Shown piece by piece: positions 10,340 to 20,246 of a DNA stretch of 64,000 bases. The position numbers and the translations under genes are program-made. Numbering within the stretch: position 1 is the stretch's first letter; each line of letters starts with the position of its first letter. This DNA is from Prorocentrum cordatum (Eukaryota > Sar > Dinophyceae > Prorocentrales > Prorocentraceae), in assembly GCA_963575745.1 (NCBI GenBank), contig CAUYUJ010002731.1, forward strand, positions 15,001-79,000, in the 5' to 3' direction. Under the pieces are notes generated by a model, which was not told the DNA's origin, did not search any database, and worked only from the letters and a program-made list of their open reading frames with translations.

Positions 10340-10500
10340 GGCTGCGGTCGAAATGATGACGACGCGATTGCGACGTTGAATGGCGCGATGAATGGCGTGG
10401 TTGTGATGAATGTGCTAATTGGAATGACTGCACGTGCATGAATGTACATGTTGCTGGATGCGATGAATGGTGTCGTGAACGTGATGTAGGCGTGATATCT
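10340..10500. repeat. Degenerate GATGAATG repeats
   Basis: Variants of GATGAATGGCGTGGTTGTG recur loosely. They lie upstream of the small gene at 10275. Confidence 0.5.
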
Positions 10501-10656
10501 ACAGTAGCGCAATCCTTTCTAGGATGCTTACCATGACGCCTCAATTATACGACGCCACGGCTGGTGCCGCTTCTCTCTCCTGGTCAGAACGCGAGTGGTA
10601 TCATGAAACACGCCACACCCCTGCTCCCCTAACTCTGGACACCCCGCGCGGATAGC

Positions 10657-10950
10657 ACCAGCATAAGCATAAGCATAAACATAAGAATAAACATATGCAT
10701 CGGCATAAACATAAGCATAGACATACGCAGAAGCATAAACGCAAGCATAATCATGATCATAGTCATAAGCACAATCATAAGCATAAGCATGGGCATACGC
10801 ATAAGAACAAGCATAATCATACTCATACGAATAAACATAAAGATAAATATAAATCAGCATCACCATCATGATCATAATCATAAGCATACGCATAAACATA
10901 AAACCATAAATCATACGCATAAGCATAAGCATACGCATACGCATAACGGG
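10657..10950. repeat. Degenerate hexanucleotide array (ATAAGC)n
   Basis: Hexamers of the pattern CATAAG / CATAAA / CATACG repeat for about 300 bp with one or two variable positions each. The long frames here are low complexity (Tyr-Ala-Tyr on the minus strand). Confidence 0.9.
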
Positions 10951-11623
10951 GCTACACCGAAAGCCCAAGGGGCCGCGTTCGCATTTTACTCGGAACCATT
11001 TCGGCACACGGCCCCATAGGGAGCTTCACCAGCGCCTCTGCAAGGCAAGGTGCAATGTCCCGTCGTGCACTGTGTTGCTACTGGGTCCTCCTCCTCCTCC
11101 TCCTCCTCCCCCTCCTCCTCCTCCTCCCTATCCTCCTCCTCTTCCACCTCCCTCCTCATCCGTCTCCTCCCCCCTCCCCCTTCCCGTTCCTCCTTCTCCT
11201 CCTCCTCCTCCTACTCCTCCTCCTACCCTTACTCCTCCCCATCCATCCTCTGGAGCAGGAGGAGGAAGGTGACGATGCTTTTTCCAGCGCTCAGAAAGGG
11301 GGCACCCGCAGAGAACAGGCTATGTCGCTTATGTTGATGCCAGGCCAACAATCGCACCAACCATGCACAGGCTATGGGGAACAGACCTCGTGTAGTAGAA
11401 GCGGCACCGTACAATGGAAGTACGTGCGTGCAAAAGCAAGCGGGGCAGCGCGAGCTGCAAGCGAGGCCCAATCGTGTCCCAGAAGCCAGGTTGAGTGCCA
11501 CTCAGCGCGGCAAAGATAACAACATCAAATCAGATGTTCCACCCTCGTCCTCCTGGCTATTTTTTTTGTGTTTTTGTTGGTGGCCAATTTCCTGGCATAT
11601 GTAAGTCTCGGTGGGGAGCTGTC
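10951..11623. repeat. Spacer with CTC array (11085-11265)
   Basis: CTCCTC triplets with CCC and TCC interruptions fill 11085-11265. No gene is supported in the rest. Confidence 0.85.
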
Positions 11624-14300
11624 TTACTTTCGGCGCTTCCCATCAGTGCGATCGTCCGTGGTAGTAGTCCTCTTCGAAGGACCACGGACATACAGAAAAT
11701 CACCTGGCTTAATTACACGCTGGTTCTGCAGAATCGGCACTTGGACGGGGAAGATGCCCAGCGCGTCGCCTACGTTGGGCGGGCTGGTCACGTGCACAGT
11801 GTTGCTCACGGCAATTTTTTTCAAAATCATATTGACTGACTCACCGGGAGGCGCTTCACCGATGCACCAAAATGGCGGAGTGAAGTCATGGTCATTGCCT
11901 TTGCAAGACCACTGCTGCTGGAAGCTGAACGACGTTGGGGGCGAGTCCAGCAACTTACCCAAGTCGACATGTTTGTCGGGGCACGCTACCTCCACTTTCC
12001 TATCCTTGATGTTCTTGCTGACTGGGACGAGTGTCAACTCACCGACAGCGTACGCTTTTGACGCGCGAACTGCCACTGGATTGGTAAATACTTCCAAGCC
12101 GTCGTACACATGTGAGAATCTCTCACTCATGCGCACCAACGCAATCGTGATGTGTGCTGTCACGTTCATCACTTTCCAGCTGTCGCATTGTTCTGGCACT
12201 GACAACAAGAAATCGACCTTGCTTTGGGGCTTCTGGGTGGTGATAATGTATTTGTCTTTGAGATCAGTCAAGCCGACGGTCAGCTCAGGCTCCGTGTCAT
12301 GCACGCCAGTTGGGATAAGTTTACACAACCTGCCATCGATGGTGGCAATCTTGAAGAGCACACAATTGACGGCGGGGTCTGGTTTCTTGGCCTTGACGAT
12401 GGCATCGGGCTTGTAGCCCAGTAGAGATAATTGAAACTTGGGGTCTTTCACATTCTCCATTGTCTGCTGCGCTACTTGCAACGTTTCCACACCGCTGGCC
12501 GATGATGAAGGCTCTGTCGTGCTCGGTGGAACCTCTACTGTGGGCACCTACGCATGGAGCTCAAATCCACAATCACCCAGGCACCAAGATCACCGCAACA
12601 TATCCCGAAGACTCACGCTTCACTGCCTGATGTCTTGGACAGCCAGCTGGTGAATCTAAGGCACATGTGCGGCGACCTTGGCGCGGCGAGTTGCGGTTTC
12701 CAGCTCAACTCAAGGCCAGGTTGCCGACATTCCAAGCTCAAGATTTCCTAACTAAGCTCATGCGACAAAACGCCAATGTGGATGATGATATGTAGTAGTA
12801 GTAGGGAGGGGGGGCGGAGGACGGGAGGAGGAGGACAGGAGGAGGACGGGATGAGGATCGATGATGCTTGGAATGCCCATCAACGTGGCCCTGAGGGGGA
12901 TGGGGTGCACCTTCGGCGGACCTTTCGTAAGTATACGTTTGTTTTTTCACCCATGGGTTGGCCACAGTCGTGCCAGTGCGCGCTTTCAACGCATCCAAGA
13001 ACACTTGTCCGCACACCTCAAGAAATTTATGATCCACGGCCTCGGGGGACTGCTTCCCTTTTTTGATTAAGAAATATAAAATGCGTACGTCGTGGCACCC
13101 AATCAACCGTAATTTTTCATGCTCATCCAATTCCACATCAGCAACGATCTCTCTGGCCTGGTCCATCATAGTTTCGGCTTTTTGAATAGTTTCCAACTCG
13201 CTTGCCTTGGTAAGCCTGTTAATATCCGATTCTTTGATATTGCAACTTTTTTGATCAATTATTTTTTCAACCGGCGAAAGAAATTGCGCCATCATCGCTG
13301 CAACCCTCACGCGAGGGAATTGTGTTATTGTGTTCCATTTGAGCCCAGCCAGCTTGTCAAAGTAGCTTCCACCTAGATGGCCCCATGCTGAGCTTGCCGA
13401 ACTCGGCGCTTTGAAAAGCACACTCCGTATGTCTTTTGCCTCCTCGATCTGCTCCTTGGTTGTCACGGCTGCGAATCGTTGAAGGCTCTTGGCCCAGCTC
13501 GCCCAAAAAGGTTCCGACAATAACGACGTGGCGACGGCTGCTTCCCATGCATCTGCATCGTTGGCCCCCCCAGATCTTTGTGCACCGTAGTTCGCGTGCA
13601 TAGTGATGAGGCCTTCCATTTCTGAAATTTCCAACGTCCCTTTGTGGTTCAACGCAGCCTGTCCAATCGAAACGAGTTTAGGAAATTTCAAAGAAACATC
13701 CATCGCTATGATCGTCCATTCAAACCCGAACTTGAGAGGCTGGACAAGCCCAGGGCTCTTGTGGATCAGAGACTCTTCATCGAGGCACCCATTGTGAGAA
13801 ATCCCTTCGACGTCGCACGGGAGCTTGGCACCGATCGCCCTCAAGAATAGATTGCCATGGCTCCCGCCGAAGCTGGCAGCATACATCGATGAAAAGTAAG
13901 GCAGCCCATGCATGTTGGACATACCGTTGTTATATGTCAAGTGCTCTTCATATGTTCGGGTCCCATGACGCATCTCGATTGCAAAGTTTCCCTCGTTCGC
14001 CTTACGATAGCTGTAGCCAGCCTTGACGTGTTTACATCCATTGTTCAAAGCGTCCTGAACGCTCACTCCCAGCCCGCCCCTGTTGCCACGATGGACGCCC
14101 ATGAACTTAGCCTGCGCGACTGATTTCCATAGAAGCGTTGGGTGTTCCGATAGTACATCAATAATTCCATCGAACGCTTCGATTGCTTTTTTATCGTGAT
14201 CAAATTTTGAAATGATGCGTGCAATCGGCTCCTCAATTTGTTTCAAAGCATCCACCGTCTCACGGTCCGTCCGAAAGTCTGCGCTGTAGTCTGCAGACAT
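11624..14300 (-). CDS. Unknown protein, probably two exons (about 757 residues)
   Basis: Exon 1 runs from the ATG at 14300 (MSADYSADFRTDRETVDALK) to about 12951; exon 2 runs from 12547 to 11624. The frame just before 12547 is a stop (TAG), and the first frame runs into simple repeats after ANPW. A phase-0 intron with donor TGG|GTGAAA and acceptor GTAG|GTGCCC joins ANPW to VPTVEVPP exactly. Part 1 contains GMSNMHGLPYFSSMYAASFG, GHLGGSYFDKLAGLKWN and an acidic helical C-terminal stretch. Part 2 contains LLGYKPDAIVKAKKPDPAVN, FTPPFWCIGEAPPGESVN and a basic tail DGKRRK. No family recognised. A relic spliced leader lies 43 bases upstream of the ATG. If the splice is wrong these are two genes, the second starting at an internal ATG near 12460. 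Confidence 0.65.
12548..12950 (-). other. Candidate intron, 403 nt, phase 0
   Basis: It is inferred from frame continuity only: donor GG|GTGAAAAAAC, acceptor CGTAG|GTG. It contains a GGA/TAGTAG simple-repeat tract near 12790-12850. The read-through protein there is low complexity (PPYYYYISSS), which argues against coding. Confidence 0.5.
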
Positions 14301-14343
14301 TGTGTATTCGGATTGCAGAAAATCCTGGTGCACCAGCAAGGTG

Positions 14344-14364
14344 CTCGAGCCCAAATGGCTAAGG
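14344..14364 (-). other. Spliced-leader relic
   Basis: The minus strand reads CCTTAGCC followed by ATTTGGGCTCGAG, three mismatches to the leader over 21 bases, including the same GGGCTC change seen in the other two relics. Confidence 0.78.
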
Positions 14365-14385
14365 AACACACCGCTGAGCTTCCCA

Positions 14386-14449
14386 GGAGCCCACGAAAGT
14401 AGTGACAGTTTCGTTAGGAGCCCACGGAATTGGTGACAGTTTCGCTGTT
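14386..14449. promoter_or_regulatory. Two tandem copies of a unit of about 32 bp upstream of the relic
   Basis: AGGAGCCCACG-AA-T-GTGACAGTTTCG occurs twice directly upstream of the spliced-leader relic at 14344-14364, the position expected for promoter elements. Confidence 0.6.
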
Positions 14450-14512
14450 CGCAGTCCCATAGGTTTCATTGCGACCTGGCTGGGATACTACTCCGCTGGA
14501 CCTCCCAGGGGC

Positions 14513-14665
14513 CCGCTAACTCATTTAGCTAAACCCGCTAACTCACTTAGCTAGCCCCGTTAACTCAGTTAGCTAACCCCGCTAACTCTCCTTACTAACA
14601 TCAGCGAACCACTTAGCTAATCGCAGTAACTCTCTTATAAGTATCCCGCTAACTCTACGCTAACT
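14513..14665. repeat. Right subterminal GCTAACTC array
   Basis: CCGCTAACTC occurs repeatedly with TTAGCTAA between. It is the reverse-complement counterpart of the array at 3535-3655. Confidence 0.8.
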
Positions 14666-15109
14666 ACACGATGGAATTGTTAAGCGTAAGTAACGATAGG
14701 GGATAAACCCTACAAGCCGCTGACTTCTTTAGTAACACAATGGCCAACATGCGTAAGCAAAGTAAGTGTTTAGGGCGCGTAGCGCTACTTACCAGGATGT
14801 AGTAGGAGTTCCTGGTGGGTTGGCGGGTAGATGTAAGGAGGTTGGCGGGTAGATGTAAGTCGTTACAAGACCCCCAAACGTTGCCAAGGCCGGCTTCCTT
14901 CCAAGTGGGGCCATCGGTGGAGGTGGGATCTCCGCGGGGCACCTGCCTGCAGGCCAACCTTTACCAGCCTCGAACGTACCCCTATCCCTGAGATGGACAC
15001 GCCAAAAGGCGATGACAATCTTAGGGGTTCGCACTCAAAAAAAATAAGGGAATCCCTAAGATTGGCATCGTGATGCCAATCTTAGGGATAGGCGCAGGCC
15101 GCCGGCGCG
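14666..15109. repeat. Spacer with dispersed repeat (14985-15095)
   Basis: 14985-15095 resembles 20845-20970 (shared GCCAAAA-GCGATGAC/CACAATCT, GGGAA-CCTAAGAT, TAGGGATAGG). It includes the small palindrome CCTAAGATTGGCATCGTGATGCCAATCTTAGG. The left part may contain the outer end of the large element. Confidence 0.65.
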
Positions 15110-16078
15110 GTGGCCGCGCCGCCGCCGGGGCGCCCGCTGCGGGCGGTCCGCTGGGGAGGGGCAGGGCGAGGAGGGAGGAGGGAGGAGGGAGGAGGGAGGA
15201 GGAGGAGGAGGAGGAGGAGGAGGAGGAGGAAGAGGTGCCCAGCATAGGGATAGGGATATGTCCCAGGCCGGCAGGACCTGGGCGAGGCCCTCGCCGTCGC
15301 CCTGCACGGGGGGGCGCGCTGCCCGGACCGCGGTGCGCCCCGGTGGTGCAGCGAGGCCCTCGCCGCCGAGCACCCGCGGGCCGCTGCCGCCGTGTCCCCG
15401 GGGCTCGGCGGGGAGGGCGAGCTGCACGGACCCTTCCAGGGGTTATATTTCTTTGCTAATCTCGTCTATATTTTCGATTGCCTCTGCAGCTTATGTGCAT
15501 GCATCAGGAGCTTCTTATGATGGTATTTGCGGAATGTACGTTTTAGAAGCAATTGTGGTTTATGATAATGAATCAACTCTTCGGCCCCTCTCGTGTTGCT
15601 CCCAACGTACTCGAGGACCACCTCCCGGAAAGAAGCTCGAGCACCCAGAAAAAAGCATCGAGGCAGTGTCGAACGAGCATCGCCTCCCAGGGCCCGACAC
15701 GTGGAAACACTCCAGATTCGGTACTTTCTTGGTGCTCGAACTTCCTTCTGGTGATCAAGGCCAAAGTAAGTTGGAACATCATTAATTTTAAAGAAGGGGG
15801 GAGGAGAAAGGCGACAACGACGACGCCGACGAGGCAGAAGAGGGGAAAAGAGAACACTGATCTGAACTGCCGGCATCGAGGACGGGGATCCAGTGCTCCG
15901 TCTTCCCGCGCTGGCTCACAAGAACTCCGCCCGAGAGCGCACCAACTCTAGCAGGAAGCGGCCGATCCCACTCCGGCGGCGCGAACTCCGCCCTCCCTCC
16001 CTGCATACCTCCTTTCCAGTGTGCTGTAGCGTTCGCATCCTTCCTCCTCTTCCTCCTGCTCCTCTCCATGCTCCTTTT
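15110..16078. other. GC-rich stretch with GAG array (15172-15233); no gene
   Basis: 15110-15430 is very GC-rich and low complexity, with pure GGA/GAG triplets at about 15172-15233. 15440-16078 has ordinary composition, but no frame shows a known domain. Confidence 0.6.
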
Positions 16079-16188
16079 GGAGGCATGGAAATGGGCACCA
16101 ACACCAACACAGGGGGCTGCCTCCACAGGGGGAAGATGATCCTAGATTTCGGTGCTGGTGGTAATATTTCGGTCACCTTGGAGGCCAG
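16079..16188 (+). mobile_element. Foldback element, half copy
   Basis: GGAGGCATGGAAATGGGCAC through GGTAATATTTCGGTCACCTT matches the left half of the 200-bp foldback elements at 21773 and 40232. The right half is missing. A different small inverted repeat (TTCTTAGAACATT with AATGTTCT..TAAGAAC) follows. Confidence 0.8.
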
Positions 16189-16822
16189 AAATGTTCTGAT
16201 AGATTCTAAGAACACTTCGTGCAGACCACAAAAAAGGTTCTTAGAACATTCTCTGGTAGGCCTCTAGGCGAGCCAGGACGCTTCGCCGCTGCTTCAGAGA
16301 AAGGGCGCGCTCCTCTGGCGGTCCAGCAGAGAGGCCGGCTGCCGCGACGGGTACAGCGGCCTCGGGAAGCCGCAGAGAAGGGTGAAGGGGGACGAGGAGC
16401 AGCAGGAGGGGAGGCAAAGCAAGGGAAGGGGGGGGGAGGTTGAGGGGAGGCGGACGAGGAGAAGGGACGGAGGATGACTGCGAGGAAGAGGGGGACGAGG
16501 AAGAGGCGAAGAGGAAGGATGGAATGGGATGAAGAAACAGAGGAAGAGGAACATGGGGAGGAGGAGGGAAATGAAGAGGAAGAGGAGGGAAGGAAGAGGG
16601 GGACGAGAGGATTGGGCAGCTTATTGCATTCTAAGGCGTCTAGGAGAGAAGGGAATAGAGGATGTCGAGAAACAGCAAGGAACGGCGGAGAGGAAACAAA
16701 CAACGCCAAAACATATCTACATACATATACAGACACAGCATCATCACCATCACCACCACCACCATCACCATTATCATCACCATCACCATCACCATCACCA
16801 TCACCATCACCATCACCATCAC

Positions 16823-16866
<44 letters not shown>

Positions 16867-17927
16867 CCATCATCATGATGTAAAAATAGGCCTTCGTACT
16901 CTCAGCTGAGCGTCGAGATTGATGAACCCCGTTCGCGCCTACGAACAGTTATCCCTTCGAGACTGGGATAATTGGATGTTACTCATCGCTTCCACAGCCC
17001 AGGTTTGAGAGCATTCCTCCAGGGTACACCACCTCATTCTCGATCTCGACCCACCCCGTCTCCCTCCCCCCAAAAAATGCTCGATACGGCTTCTAGCCAG
17101 TCCGCCTGAACCCTCTGATGAGGAGGCGGGGGAGGAGGGCATGCTGGGAGGGCGGCAAATGAGGTGGAAAGAGATAGTGCGTAAACCCTTCGAATTGACG
17201 CTTCGCACCCGAGGCTGCTAGCTCCAGAAATCGCGCGAGCTGCTACACGACGACCGCATGGCACACCACAGCCCTTCAACCATCTACTATAACGACGACG
17301 TGCATCACGACTGGAAACTTGAGCCTGAATCGTCGAATTGCACGATATGCGAGAACACTGGGCAGCCAAGATGGCAGCCAAGATAGCGGCCGAAAACACC
17401 CGCTGCTGAAAATACTATCGGACATAATTATGCGCGGAACTCGTCTTTGTAGGTCGACCTGTGCACAACCTTCGCGCGTCCTGGTAAAACCTTCGTCTGC
17501 CCCGTCAGGAACGATGAAAAAACTATAGCCGTGTTGAGAGACATGGTAATCATGCTGCGGTACACGTGGGTCGCCTGGAGCACTATGCGCGTCTCACTCG
17601 GACTCTGGACTCAGGAGGAATAAAAGGAGGAGGGCAAGGAAAAGCAGACCCCCACCGGAGGGAGGAGGCGGAAGAGAAGAAATGCAAGGTCTCCCGGGGA
17701 AACTGGTAAAATAGATGTACATATATGTTGTTGGTCGGAACGGCTTTATATACTTCGTATCTTAATGCAACCCAAACATGCGCCCTCCTTCTCAGGTGCT
17801 GCCCCCTGACGAAACGAGCCCTGTGTCGGGTGCGCGTGGGCGCTCCTTGCCTTGGAGGGCCTGCCTGCCCACGCGATTCGCCGCGTCTGACTGCTGGCCT
17901 TTCTTGGCCTGGACGACCGTGGTGTTG
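16189..17927. repeat. Purine-rich and CAC/CAT repeats; otherwise no gene
   Basis: 16380-16610 is polypurine (GAGGA). 16740-16878 is (CACCAT)n grading into (CAT)n. 16880-17927 has ordinary composition with only short frames and nothing recognised. Confidence 0.75.
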
Positions 17928-18210
17928 GGCGCCTCCGCCGAGCGCTCGATCGCTGGCTCGGCGCACTCCAGTGGAAGCCTTAAAACAGGGCTAGGATCGG
18001 GATAACTCGCTCCAGAGCGTTCCGGAGCGCTCTCAGAGCGTTCCGGAACGCTCTGGAGCGGCCGCGGCGCCCAATACATCCTCCAAACCCGCCGATTCTC
18101 AGAGATTTCGAGTTATCCCGATCCAATTTTGTCCCGATCCTCGCGTCGTTTGATTGGGCGCCTCCGCCGAGCGCTCGGTCGCTGGCTCGACGCACTCCGG
18201 CAGAAGCCCG
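17928..18210. mobile_element. Inverted-repeat insertion flanked by 52-bp direct repeats
   Basis: The segment 17994-18124 begins GGATCGGGATAACTCG and ends with its perfect reverse complement CGAGTTATCCCGATCC, with CCAGAGCGTTCCGGAGCGCT dyads inside. On each side lies a near-identical block of about 52 bp, GGGCGCCTCCGCCGAGCGCT and onward (17928-17980 and 18155-18210). This could be a short inverted-repeat element inside a duplicated segment. Confidence 0.75.
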
Positions 18211-18284
18211 CCCCGCGCCGCGAACCGCTCCTGCCACCGAGCGCACGGCTTCGCCCGGCCGTGCCGCTCCCCGCGCCGCTCACA

Positions 18285-18372
18285 GAGGAGGAGGAGGAGG
18301 AGGAGGAAGAGGAGGAGGAGGGGGAGGAAGAGGAGGAGGAGGAGGAGGAGGAGGAGGAGGAGGAGGAGGAGT
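18285..18372. repeat. (GAG)n microsatellite
   Basis: Nearly pure GGA triplets with a GAA and a GGG interruption. Confidence 0.97.
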
Positions 18373-19248
18373 GCGTCAGACACTGCTGCGGCTCCCCCCG
18401 ACACAAAAGCCTGAGCGGCTGGAGGCCAGCCTGACATCCCGCCCGGAGCCGTCACGGTTCACACCCCTCGAGTTATGAGAACTGTTTGCTCCCTTCGGTG
18501 ATATGACCCGGAGTTTCTGTCTGCTTAAGCGTTCGTGGGCCAGGTTGCACTTACCTCATCGTTTCTACGTGAGCCTCAAGGAAGGAGGGACCGAAGGGAG
18601 GCACGGGGGAGGATGGAGGGGGGGGGGGGGAAGGGGGAGGGGGGAGGAGGTGCAGAAGGGGGAGCAGAGAGCAGACGAGGGATAACAAGCTTGGGGAGGT
18701 GGGGACAGGACAAAAAAGAGGGAGCAGGAGAGGAAGGGCGGGGAAGGGAGCGGCTGAAGACTTCCGAGCATCTCATCCGCCCGCCTCTGCCGCACGACGA
18801 GGTCGAAAGCACAGCGGCCCACGAAACATCGCCCCAGTCACCGTCGAGGCCCAGCCCCGACCTGCACACCAGCACGAGGCCCAGCCCGCGCAGCCCGCGG
18901 CTGCGGCCGACCGCCGCCCCGGCGATCGCCGCCCAGGCCCGCGGTGGGCCCCGCCCCGCTCCGCGGGCCCCGGGCGGGCCACCGCAGGCCGCGCCGGCGC
19001 CCCGCCGTCGCCTCCTGCCCTCTGTGTGCCGACGGCGCCGCCCTGCAGGGGCTTCTTCCGCGCGGGGGGGTTGGGCGGAAGGGGAGGACACAAAAAACGC
19101 CCCGTGGGGTGCCCCGGTCGTCCGGCCGCGAGAGCCGGCGAGGCCCACGGGCGAACCTCCGAGTGGGAGGAGGAGGGGGGGGGAGGAGGAAGAACGCGCC
19201 TGAAGAGATCCGCGCGGCCCTCCGACAGTTTTTGCTCGTGCCGCTCCA
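18373..19248. other. No gene supported; purine-rich at 18580-18740
   Basis: GGA-rich plus strand, then very GC-rich sequence with long overlapping low-complexity frames of Pro, Arg, Ala and Gly. Confidence 0.55.
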
Positions 19249-19440
19249 ATGATCATTATTGCGGTTATTGGTACGATTCGTGTTCTTGCCCGTATGATCC
19301 TTACCATCATTAGTCTTAGCATGCTGAATCTCAGTTGCATTAGTCTTGCCCTTCCCTGCATTACCACTGCTCCTCTTGCTAACGATTACCAGGTGTTACC
19401 ACTGCTCGTAGTACCGTCCTTCGTCCCCTGGCCCTCCTGA
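19249..19440. repeat. Degenerate hexamer-type array
   Basis: Loosely repeated ATTNGT/ATTAGT hexamers. The same style occurs at 40660-40870 and 55070-55260. Confidence 0.55.
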
Positions 19441-19512
19441 TGACCACTCCTCTGCTTCTTCCTCTGTGCCTCCCTCGTCTTCGAGGGCGGAGGGCTAGAG
19501 TAGGGCGCCGCA

Positions 19513-19641
19513 TGCGAACCCTACCCCTGCCCCCCACGATTTCTGAGGGGGGGGGGTCACTTCGTTCGGGAGCTCCCGAGCGAAGTGAACCCCACCCTCC
19601 CCCTCAGAAATCGTGGGGGGTAGGGGTAGGGTTCCCATGTG
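19513..19641. mobile_element. Palindromic element, arms of about 60 bp
   Basis: GAACCCTACCCCTGCCCCCC through CACTTCG is mirrored by CGAAGTG through GGGGGGTAGGGGTAGGGTTC around the centre GGGAGCTCCC. This is a near-perfect hairpin. Confidence 0.85.
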
Positions 19642-19647
19642 TCGGGG

Positions 19648-19804
19648 ATGGACAGACCTCCCTTTAGTAAAACGTGGTTTAGTGAAAACGACCTCGGGCC
19701 CAAACCTGGCGGGCGCAAGCCTGGAAACTGACGGCCGCGGCGCCCTCTCGAGAACCGAAAACGGACAATTCACGAATCGACGTGTCAGGGTAGGAGGTCT
19801 GTCC
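19648..19804. mobile_element. Short element with GGACAGACCTCC ends
   Basis: The left end GGACAGACCTCCCTTT and the right end AGGAGGTCTGTCC are inverted repeats enclosing about 130 bp of ordinary sequence. Only one copy is seen here. Confidence 0.65.
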
Positions 19805-20087
19805 ACCCCCGAATGTGGCCCCCGATAGAGGGGGCACGGCGGGCAGGGCGGCGGGACGAGCGCGGCGGCGGCGGCGGCGGCCTCGGGCCGCCCCGGAAGT
19901 CGCGGGCCCAGAGGTCGGCCATTGGGCCCCCAGGGTGCGGCGCGCGGCAACCCCGCTGCTCGGCGGCGGCTCCGGGGGGGGCGCGGGCGCCGCGGGGCTC
20001 TCGCCGGGCCGGGTGCTGCCTCTTCCTCCTCCTCCTCCTCCTCCTCCTCCTCCTCCTCCTCCTCCTCCTCCTCCTCCTCCTCCTCCG
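19805..20087. repeat. GC-rich stretch and (CTC)n array (20022-20087)
   Basis: CGG triplets at about 19860-19880, then GC-rich sequence, then pure CTC triplets. Confidence 0.9.
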
Positions 20088-20246
20088 CCTCGGTAGGAAG
20101 GCGGATCAGGTTGATTGGGTCCAGGCCCCCCCCCAGGGAATCACAGGACACAGCAGAAGCGCGTCGATTCTGGAAGCAGGAAGGCGTTTGGAGCAGATTG
20201 GGATCTGGGAATCCAGAAATACCTACTTTCAGCGACCGGCGTGTAC
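20088..20246. repeat. Dispersed repeat, copy 2 of 2
   Basis: Counterpart of 2093-2262 in the same orientation. Confidence 0.8.

Larger units (their letters stand above)
3480..14790 (-). mobile_element. Candidate multi-gene mobile element, about 11 kb
   Basis: Four minus-strand genes or gene remains are enclosed by two AT-rich arrays built on the motif GAGTTAGC / GCTAACTC and the palindrome TTAGCTAA. At the left (3535-3655) GAGTTAGC occurs twice. At the right (14513-14665) the reverse complement GCTAACTC occurs four times, so the arrays are mostly inverted relative to each other. Further out, CATGTTGGCCA-TTGTGTTACTAA read inward from the right resembles TATGTTGGCAACTGTTAGCAAA at the left. The gene nearest the left end is transposase-like. 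Subterminal repeat arrays of this kind are typical of CACTA/En-Spm and some other DNA transposons. Exact ends and target duplication were not resolved, and chance clustering of separate insertions is possible. Confidence 0.5.

Noticed and set aside
10528-11007. A 159-codon minus-strand frame starting MPKWFRVKCERGPLGFR
   Set aside because: After the first 25 residues it is only Tyr-Ala-Met repeats from the hexamer array.
14769-14776. TTTAGGG, the telomere motif of many algae and plants
   Set aside because: A single copy, not an array; the other instance near 50547 is also single.
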